Shown in pieces: positions 26,802 to 34,800 of a DNA stretch of 64,000 bases. Within the stretch, counting starts at the first letter, position 1; each line of letters begins with the position of its first letter. This DNA is from Streptomyces sp. XM4193. GTDB lineage: Bacteria > Actinomycetota > Actinomycetes > Streptomycetales > Streptomycetaceae. The notes under the pieces are model-generated. The model had not been told where the DNA came from. It searched no databases and saw nothing but the letters and a program-made list of their open reading frames with translations. The DNA is taken from positions 496,001 to 560,000 of the forward strand of contig NZ_JALLGK010000002.1 of NCBI RefSeq assembly GCF_023072595.1. The letters run 5' to 3'. The translations under genes were made by a program, and so were the position numbers.

Positions 26802-29426
26802 TCAGGTCTCGGAATCGCCGTGCAGCACGGGGATCGGGATGCCGACAGCGGACGAGGTGAGCCGCTCCTGCTGCCGGCGTTCGCTCGGACTGATGACGGT
26901 GACGTGGTCGGGCAGGCAGCGCCGGAGATGGGTGTGCGGCCCTTCGATCAGGACCGTCTCCAGGTGCGGGAAGCGGGTCAGCCACTCCCAGTCCTCGCCG
27001 GCCCTGTTCTGGCCGCGCAGCCAGATCCCCCTGAGCTGCGCCGGGTCGAGGCGCGCGGCGAGCTTCTCCGGACAGTAGGAAGCCGTGACCTGTACGCGGG
27101 GGCGTCCGCCGAGCAGCTGGAGCGCGCGCAGATGTGCGTCGTTGTGGGCCGGGAAGTAGAGGTTGGCCGGATCGAGGTGCCCGATGATCTCCTCGGCGTA
27201 CTGCCGGGTGTCGAACCGGTGCCAGGACCAGGCGAGTTGGGAGCGCACGGCGAGCGAGGGATGGTCGCGGTAGCGGGCGAGCACCGCCAGGCAGTCGTCG
27301 GTGCCCAGATGGGCCGCGGTGACGACGATGTGGCGCGCCTGTTCGTCGCTGACGGCGTCGGGGCCGGGCAGCAGACCGAGCACCAGCGGTCCCGCCAGCT
27401 CGGCGAGACGCCGGGCGGAGTTGCCGTCGCGCGGCGGCACCAGCGCGGTCGCTCGATCGCGCACCCTGCGGCGCACGTCGGGGTCCAGCTCGGTGGCCTG
27501 GTCGAGGCAGCTGGTCGCCAGCAGCACCGCGTGCACCCGGCGCCGCCGGTCCTCCGGGGCGTCGGAGGTGGGGAGTGCGTCGATCAACCCGGTGAGGATG
27601 CGGGCCCGTTCGGCGGGCCGGGCGAGGGCGACGGCCATCCGGAGCACGTCCTCCCACTGCGGCTTGTGCGCGTTGTTCAGCAGCAGTGGGAAGTCGCCCT
27701 CCTCCACCGCCGCCTTGGCGCCGAGGTAGTCCTGGAAGGTGCGGTGGACGAAGTCGACGCGCCCGTACGCCGGTTCGCGGAGCAGCCCGCTGCGGCTCAG
27801 CAGATGGCGCAGCACGCCCTCCGCGTCGGTGCCGAGGTCGGGCATGTGGCCGAGCGCGCGGGCGAGTTGGGCGCGCGCGTCGTCCCGGTCCATCTCGGCG
27901 CGGTCGTTGCGGATGAGCCAGTGGGCGAGTTTCTGCAGGAGCTGCACCTGTACCTCGCGGGAGAGCCGCAGGCCCTGGTCGCGCTGAATGCCCCGTTCCA
28001 GGTCGCGGCGTTCCAGGAGCATGGCGAGCGCCGCCTCGTACAGGTCCTTGCGGCTGTGCGGGAGGAAGCCGCGCCGATCGCGGTGCAGGGCGCAGAGCAG
28101 ACCGCACATCAGGGGGTTGACGGCGAGCGCTCCGAGGTCGCTGCCGGCGCGGATCGAGCCGATGAGCGCGTCCGCCAACTCGCGGTCGGCGTCCGCGGCG
28201 CGGTGCCAACGCTTGACGAACGCCAGGACGTTCGTCCGTGACATCGGCGCCAGCGACAGCTCGCCGAACCCGTCCGCGGAGAGCCAGTCCTCGTCCACGG
28301 ACGCCGGGCGGGCGGTGACCAGCCAGAGGTTCCCCGGATAGTCGCGCGCCAGCTCGCGTATCCAACGGCGCGTCGCCGCACGGGAGTTGGCGGGAATCTC
28401 GTCGATGCCGTCGATCAGCAGCAGCGCCCGGCCGCCCGCCAGCACCCGGTCGGCCCAGCCCGCCGGCTGGGCGCCCGCCAGATTGCTGCCCGCCGCGTGC
28501 AGAAACCGGTCCGGCGTCGGCGGCTCGCCGTCCCGCAGCACCCGGCGCAGCGGAAGCACGAAGGGCACCCGGCCGACCAGGTACGTCAAGTCCTCGTGGC
28601 CGCGCTCGGGTTGGCGTGCGGCTGCCACCGCCAGCCACTGGATCAGCGTCGTCTTGCCCGAGCCCGCCGCCCCGCGCAGCAGCACCCGGTCCCGGTCCGC
28701 GAGCACATCGTCCGACCGCAGCGGAGTGTCCCACCGGTCGGTCGCCTCCAGCGTCAGATACGCGGCGTCCAGCGGCCATTCACGGGTGTGCGCCGAGTCG
28801 AGTCCGTAGATGGTCAACTCGCCGTGGCGCTGCGCGACATGGGCCGCGTACCGCTCCTCGAAGCGGGCGTCCTCGGCGACAGCGGAAGGCGTACGGTCCA
28901 GGAGCCGGTCCACCTTGGTGTCCAACTCGCCGAGCGCACGCGTCTGTTCGACCAGTGTGCGGGCGACGAAGGTGGAGCGCTGGGTGAAGAAGTGCAGGAT
29001 CTGCTCGCACGCGGCCTCCAGAAGCGGGCCGTAATACGCCTCGGCCTCGCTGGACAGGGCGCCGGGACTCGCCAACTCCCGCGCGAACCGCGACGGTTCG
29101 AGACCGGCGACCTGCACATCGTCCATCTGCAGGTCGCCGACACTGCGCAGGGCGACGAACAGTGCGTTCGCCAGCTCGGTCCGCACCTCGGCGGTCGGCT
29201 GCTCCCGCGGGCCCCGCCCGGCCGCCGCGCGGCGCACCAGCTCGGCGACGAGCCGGTGCAGGTCCCCTTGCCGGAGCACCTGCTTCGTACCCCGGAAGGA
29301 GACCAGGCCGGACAGCCGCACCGGCCTGTCGACGATGCCCGCACCGGGCCCCTCGGAGACGAACAGCTTCCGCAGCAGCGGGGTCAGTGCGGTGACCGCG
29401 AGACGCGCGGCGACGGCTGGCTCCAT
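26802..29426 (-). CDS. NACHT domain NTPase (bacterial NLR-like, possible anti-phage protein)
   Basis: 874 residues. About 200 N-terminal residues are helical (ARLAVTALTPLLRKLF opening). The NACHT module follows: Walker A GAAGSGKT at residues 252-259 and Walker B LLLIDGIDE at about 335-343, with the paired acidic residues typical of NACHT. Then come the winged-helix/superhelical region (LTTLIQWLA, LSRTFQDYLGAKAAVEEGDF-like segment) and a helical-repeat sensor region ending in a short LRR-like stretch. Bacterial NACHT proteins of this plan include phage-defence NLRs; here no separate effector domain is obvious, so the helical N-terminus would have to act. The function is inferred from family. 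Confidence 0.82.
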   Translation of the reverse strand: MEPAVAARLAVTALTPLLRKLFVSEGPGAGIVDRPVRLSGLVSFRGTKQVLRQGDLHRLVAELVRRAAAGRGPREQPTAEVRTELANALFVALRSVGDLQMDDVQVAGLEPSRFARELASPGALSSEAEAYYGPLLEAACEQILHFFTQRSTFVARTLVEQTRALGELDTKVDRLLDRTPSAVAEDARFEERYAAHVAQRHGELTIYGLDSAHTREWPLDAAYLTLEATDRWDTPLRSDDVLADRDRVLLRGAAGSGKTTLIQWLAVAAARQPERGHEDLTYLVGRVPFVLPLRRVLRDGEPPTPDRFLHAAGSNLAGAQPAGWADRVLAGGRALLLIDGIDEIPANSRAATRRWIRELARDYPGNLWLVTARPASVDEDWLSADGFGELSLAPMSRTNVLAFVKRWHRAADADRELADALIGSIRAGSDLGALAVNPLMCGLLCALHRDRRGFLPHSRKDLYEAALAMLLERRDLERGIQRDQGLRLSREVQVQLLQKLAHWLIRNDRAEMDRDDARAQLARALGHMPDLGTDAEGVLRHLLSRSGLLREPAYGRVDFVHRTFQDYLGAKAAVEEGDFPLLLNNAHKPQWEDVLRMAVALARPAERARILTGLIDALPTSDAPEDRRRRVHAVLLATSCLDQATELDPDVRRRVRDRATALVPPRDGNSARRLAELAGPLVLGLLPGPDAVSDEQARHIVVTAAHLGTDDCLAVLARYRDHPSLAVRSQLAWSWHRFDTRQYAEEIIGHLDPANLYFPAHNDAHLRALQLLGGRPRVQVTASYCPEKLAARLDPAQLRGIWLRGQNRAGEDWEWLTRFPHLETVLIEGPHTHLRRCLPDHVTVISPSERRQQERLTSSAVGIPIPVLHGDSET

Positions 29427-29551
29427 GCCTCCGAGCCTAGGCCAACTCGCCCGCCCACACGGTCGGTTGGCCGGGCGCGCGTCACCGCGCCCGCTTGCTC
29501 CGGAAGCTGTTCGGCCGCGCCCCGTCATAGCCTCTGCATACGATCGACCCC

Positions 29552-31051
29552 GTGACGACTGAAGCCTCCGGCCCCGCATACGAGCCGCACCCCCACCTCG
29601 GCGGTCGCGGCGCCGCGCTCCGCGCACTCGCCTCCTGGCGCTCGGCCCGGCCCGGCACACCCCGGGTCGTCGTGGTGACCGGCGCCGACGGCAGCGGTCG
29701 CTCGCGTCTGCTGGACGGTTTCCTGATGCTCTGCGACCCGGAGTTCCGCCGCAGACTGCGCCTGGACGTGCTCGATCCGGCGACGGTGCCGCCCGAGCTG
29801 CCCGCCCCGCTCGTCCTTGACCCGACCGGCGAGCCGATCCACCGGGTGCGGGAGCAGCTGGCGCAGGCGTACCGGCTGCCGGCCGCACCCACCGGGGACC
29901 TCTTCGCCCAACTCGCTGTGCTGGAAGACCCGTTGCCGCTCTTCGTGCCGCATGCGGACCGTGCCGGGCCGGTGCGGCACTTGGACGAGGAGACCCGCCT
30001 GGTGCGGGAGGTGCTGATCCCGCTGGCCGAGCTGCCCCGCACCCGGATCGTGCTGGAGGCCGGGCGCTCGGCTGCCGCCGAGCTGGTCGCCGCGCTGCCC
30101 GAGGGCGAGGCGGGAGTCATCGACCTCGCCGAGGCGCGCTGGGCAGACCCCGAGGGGCTGGTGCTCCAGACGCTCGCCCTGATGGACACGGCTCCGACCG
30201 GCGACCCGGTCCCGCCGTATGCCACCGACCCCGCGCTGCGGCGCACGGTCGCCGAGGCGCTGGTCTCCCGGATCGGTGCGGGTGACGGCAGCAGGCTGAC
30301 CGCGGAGCTCGCGGTGCGGTCCCTGACGCTGCTGCCGATCCCGGTGGAGAGTCCGCTCGATCCGTCCGAACTGCCCTGCACCATCAATGAGTTGCTCGAC
30401 CGCCATGCCGCGCGGGCCGGGGTGGACCCGGCCACGATGCGCACGGTGCTGACCCCGATCGCACTGGCCGAGGGCGGCGCCCTGCCCGCCCAGCTGATCT
30501 CCCCGCTGGCGAGCGCGGCGGCGGGCCGCGATCTGCGTGCCGAGGCCGAGCGCTGCCTGACGGTGCTCGATCCCTTCCTCTCCGCCGTGGTGGACCGGGA
30601 GCGGGAGGGCGAGCCGTCGGCATCGGTGCGCCTGACCCACCCGGCCCTCGCCCGCGCGGTGCGCGAGGGCATGGGCGAGGAGACCGCAGGTGTGCAGGGG
30701 CGCATCGCGGTGGCGCTGCTCGAGGCCGTGCCGGACCAGGACTGGTCCCGGGCGCTCCCGTACGTCCGCGACCGCATCGCCGCCCATGCGCTCGCCGCCG
30801 GTCTGCTGCCCCGACTGCTTACCGACCCCGGGCTGTTCACCCACGCGGACCCGGTGGTGCTGCGCGCCTGCGTGGAGGCCGTGGCGGCCGACACGCTGGA
30901 CGCCCCCGCGCGCACCTATCTGCGGATCGCCCCGCGGCTCACCGCGGACGGCGGAGTGCCGCCCCGTACCCGTGCCCGGCTGCTGGAGGCGGCCTTCACC
31001 GAGGACGGCCTGCCGCAACACGCCGCCGCCGTACGGGCGTTGGTCGCCTGA
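29552..31051 (+). CDS. P-loop ATPase-like protein of a type VII-associated locus
   Basis: 499 residues with a STAND/AAA-like N-terminus: VVVVTGADGSGRSRLL is a Walker A in which the usual Lys is Arg (G44-S51, Arg50), which may weaken ATP binding. After about residue 260 the protein is helical, rich in Ala/Leu, with no known domain. The GTG start at 29552 lies 7 bases after a TACGAT -10-like sequence, so it may be leaderless. It directly precedes the WXG100-like gene and the polymorphic toxin, which suggests a part in that locus, for example as an export accessory or regulator; this is context only. Confidence 0.7.
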   Translation: MTTEASGPAYEPHPHLGGRGAALRALASWRSARPGTPRVVVVTGADGSGRSRLLDGFLMLCDPEFRRRLRLDVLDPATVPPELPAPLVLDPTGEPIHRVREQLAQAYRLPAAPTGDLFAQLAVLEDPLPLFVPHADRAGPVRHLDEETRLVREVLIPLAELPRTRIVLEAGRSAAAELVAALPEGEAGVIDLAEARWADPEGLVLQTLALMDTAPTGDPVPPYATDPALRRTVAEALVSRIGAGDGSRLTAELAVRSLTLLPIPVESPLDPSELPCTINELLDRHAARAGVDPATMRTVLTPIALAEGGALPAQLISPLASAAAGRDLRAEAERCLTVLDPFLSAVVDREREGEPSASVRLTHPALARAVREGMGEETAGVQGRIAVALLEAVPDQDWSRALPYVRDRIAAHALAAGLLPRLLTDPGLFTHADPVVLRACVEAVAADTLDAPARTYLRIAPRLTADGGVPPRTRARLLEAAFTEDGLPQHAAAVRALVA

Positions 31052-31204
31052 ACTCGCGCTGCTCGCGCCGCGTCCACCGGTCCCGGGGAGCGACGAGCCG
31101 CCAACTGCGCGCGTCAGGCGTGCTCTTGAACCGCTGTCAGAGGCACGGGCTACTCTTCGGAATGACAGCAACCTGACAATCGCACCGCGACCAGGGGGAC
31201 CGGC

Positions 31205-31666
31205 ATGGCCGCCGACGGGTTCACGACCGACGTCGACGTGCTGAAGGACGAGGGAAAGCACTTCGTCCGCATCGGCAGAAGCTTCGAGGATGCCGCCAAG
31301 GGGCTCCAGAGCGCGTTGAGCGAGCTGGAGGGCGGAGGCGGCGCTCCGCCCGAGGACAAGTCCTTCGTCGAGCAGTTCACGACGGGGCTGACCACACTCG
31401 ACGGCAAGAGCAACCGCCCGCCGTGGGGCGACGACGAGATCGGCGAGAAGTTCGGTGTCGTCTACGAGGGCCTGCGCGACGGAATGTACGAGTCGATGGG
31501 CCATCTCGCGGCACAGATGCAGGAGATCGGGAAGGCGCTGGAGAGCATGGGGAAGAACCATGCGAGCGGCGAGGACTTCAACGAGGCCATCGTGCGCCAG
31601 AGCGTGGACAACGCGATGATCGAGCCGACCGGAAGCATGGCACGCAAGCGCGCCAACCCGGCCTGA
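31205..31666 (+). CDS. WXG100-like type VII secretion target protein
   Basis: 153 residues, two predicted long helices joined by a loop that contains PPWGDDEIGEKF, in place of a simple WxG turn. This extended form of the ESX/WXG100 superfamily recurs in Streptomyces upstream of large polymorphic toxins. CAGGGGG lies ahead of the ATG. It is likely a secretion partner or substrate that helps present the toxin encoded next; no type VII core genes (EccC and others) are in this window. Confidence 0.78.
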   Translation: MAADGFTTDVDVLKDEGKHFVRIGRSFEDAAKGLQSALSELEGGGGAPPEDKSFVEQFTTGLTTLDGKSNRPPWGDDEIGEKFGVVYEGLRDGMYESMGHLAAQMQEIGKALESMGKNHASGEDFNEAIVRQSVDNAMIEPTGSMARKRANPA

Positions 31667-31863
31667 AACACGGGTCGTTGGCCCGCCGGCATGCCCTGCC
31701 GGCCGACAGTGCGGACCTGCGTCGGGCTCCCGGGAGCCGGCCCGACACCTCCCGTCCCGCCCTGTCCCGCCCCGCCCCGTTGAGAACGATCGGCTCCCCG
31801 TACGCCCCGACGGCCGCCCGGTGTGGCGCTGCCGTCGTGTGAGGTCCCCGGAGGACTCCGCAG

Positions 31864-34800
31864 ATGATGATGCTCGACCCCAAGCTCGAGTGGGTCCTGG
31901 AGATGCTCGGCTACCGGTGGCCCACCGGCGACGAGGACAAGCTCCGCTCCTGCGCCATGGTCTGGCGGAACTTCGCCGCGAGCGTCGACGAGATCCAGGT
32001 CCAGGGCGTCCACGCCGCCGGCAACGTCCTCTCGCAGAACAGCGGTGACGCCATCGAGGGCTTCCAGGAGTCCTGGAAGAAGTTCAGCGGCAACGGTTCG
32101 GGCTACCTCGACGACGCCAAGCGCGGCGCCGAGCTGATCGCCGCGACCCTGGACGCCGCCGCGATGATCGTCACCATGCTGAAGATCGCGGTGATCATCC
32201 AACTCATCGCACTGGCCGTCCAGTTGGCCGCCGCAGCCGCCGCGGCACCGTTCACCTTCGGAGCGTCGAGCGCCGCCGGCGCCGCGGCGACCCAGCTGGC
32301 CCGCATCACCGTCCGGCGCCTGCTCAAGGAAGCCGCCCAGGTCATGCTGCAAGCCGTGCTGCAGGCGGCGAAGGAGCCGTTCGTCACCGCGCTGCAGAAG
32401 ATGACCACGGATCTGGTGGCCCAGACGGTCAACCAGAAGTTCGGCGCACAGGACGGCTACGACGCCGGACGGACCGTGCAGGCCGGCAAGGAGGGCTTCA
32501 AGGAGGGCGTCGACAACGCCGGCACCGCGCTCGGCGAAGGTCTGCGCGACGGCGCGGGCAGCCGAGCGGGCCGCGGCGCCCGAGGCGGTCTCGAATCCGC
32601 CGCCGACCGGTCCGGCGGCGACGACGGCACGGGCGGAAGCGGCAACGGCGGCTCCGACAACGGCGGCTCGGACAACAGCAGTTCGGACAACGGCGGTACG
32701 CGGCAGGGAAGTTCGGACGACGGCGGTACGAGCGGCGACAGCTCCGGCAACGCCGGCTCGGGCAACGACTCCGGCACCGGCGGAACTTCGGGCACCGGCT
32801 CCACCCCCGGCACCGGCACACGTGACGGCGGTGGCGAGGGCGGTCGGAGCGGCGCCCCTTCCACGGGCGGCAACAACCCCGGCGGCTCCGCGCCCAACGG
32901 CACTGCGCCGGACGGCACTTCGCCCTCCGACAGCACCGGCCCCGGTTCCCGACCCGACAGCTCCGACGCCGCCGCGAACTACCCCCGCCCCGCCGACACC
33001 TCCCACCAGCCCTACCGCGACAACCCCTTCGACGCACCCCGCCAGGGCGAGGAGCGCGCCTCCGGCCGGCCGCCCGAGAGCCCGCCGGGGATGACCCCTG
33101 ACGCGCCCCGCCCCGAAAGCCCCGCCCCGGCACCGCTTCCCGACCCCACCCCGGCACCGGCTCCCGACCCAGCCCCGGGCCCGGCTCCGGTTCCCAACGC
33201 CCCCGACACGGGCATCGCACCCCCGGCGGCGGACGGTCACACACCAGGCAACGCCCCCTCCGCCCCGGACCCAGGCACCCCGGGCCCCGGCCGACCCGAT
33301 GTGCCCTCCGAGGCGCCCGGCCGCACCGAGCAGCCACCCCAGACCGGTGTTGCGCCACCGAGTCCCGCACCCGGCGGGGAGGCACCACCGCCGCCGAGGA
33401 CGGACACCGGCGAGGTCAACCCCGTTACCCGCACGGAGAGTTCGGGCGCACCCGAGGCCACGCACACCGCCCGCCCGGACCTTCCGGCCCCGGAGCGAAC
33501 ACCCGACGCGTCCTCGTCGCATCCCGCCCCGGCCCCCTCGTCGCCGTCCACCGCACAACCCTCCACCGGCGACGCCCGTACGCCCTCCGGCGAGACGGGC
33601 GGGACCACGCCGACCGGCCGCCCCACCGCACCGAGCGCCGCCGGCCCCTCGGGCCCGGACCGTACGCAGCCCGTACAACACGCACACCCGGCCACACCGG
33701 ACCCCGGCCCGAGCCCGGACCCGAACCGCGAGAGCGTCGATCTCCAGAGCACCGCACCGACCGTCGCGCCTCCGCGAGTCCCGGCCCCCGAGACGCAGCA
33801 ACCCGTCGCCCCCGCCCCACAACAGCCGGCCGCACCACATGCCGGCACCGCACCACCCCCACCCCCCAACGCGCCCGCCGCCCCCAACCCTCCGGCTTCC
33901 GGAGGCACTTCCCCGCGCCGGCCCGGCGAAGCCGCCCGTCCGCCCGCGCAGGAGAACCGGTCCCGGACGGCCCAGCCACCCGGCGACACCGGACCTCCGC
34001 ACACCCCGCCCCGCGACACTCCTCCCCGCGACACCGCCGTACCGGCGCCGCGCCGCCCGGGCGACGCCGCACCCCAGCAGCCCCCGCACACGCCACCGAC
34101 AGCCGCCCGTACGCCGCGCGTCGACGACCCGGCCGCCCAACCGTCCCGGCCGACTCCGCAACGCCCCGGCGACACCCCGTCCACCCCCGACCGGCCCGAC
34201 GGCACCCCTCGCTCCGACACGTCACCCAGCCAGGAACCCGGGCAGCAGCCGACCGACCCCCGTCAACGCGACGACTCCGCCGGGCACGACCTCTCACGGA
34301 CGCCCGACCGGAACAGGACGGATCACGCACCGAACCAGGACGCACCGAACCAGGACGCACCGAACCAGGACAGGCCGGAGCAGGACCCGAACGGCCCCGC
34401 GCAACGTCCGGCCAGGGGTGAACTCGACTCCATACGCGCGCAGTTGGACGTACGGCCGGGCGGGCTCGGCCGCGTGGACCCCGGTGACCAGCAGCGCCTG
34501 GACGCCGCCGTACCGCGCGACCCCAACGGTGCGCCCCAACGCTTCCCCGACCCGTACCAGTCGTGGTCGAGGCTCCAGAACGACGGCGGGATCGGAGTCC
34601 CCGGCCGCAGCAACAACTGCGCGGACTGCTCCCGTTCGTTCCTCTCCACTTGGTTCGGCGACCCGCAGGTCTCCGCGCCGCGCACCCTCGACAGCAACCG
34701 CGACGGCACTCTCGACCGACAGTCGCCCGAGCGCGACGCCAACGCCAACATGATCCGTTGGGCCGGCGCGCCCCACCAGTACGCGGGACGCGGCGAAGCC

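Noticed and set aside
31462..34161. An 899-codon minus-strand frame opposite the toxin
   Set aside because: It is Gly/Arg/Ala-rich without motifs and arises from the repetitive Pro-rich coding strand of the toxin.
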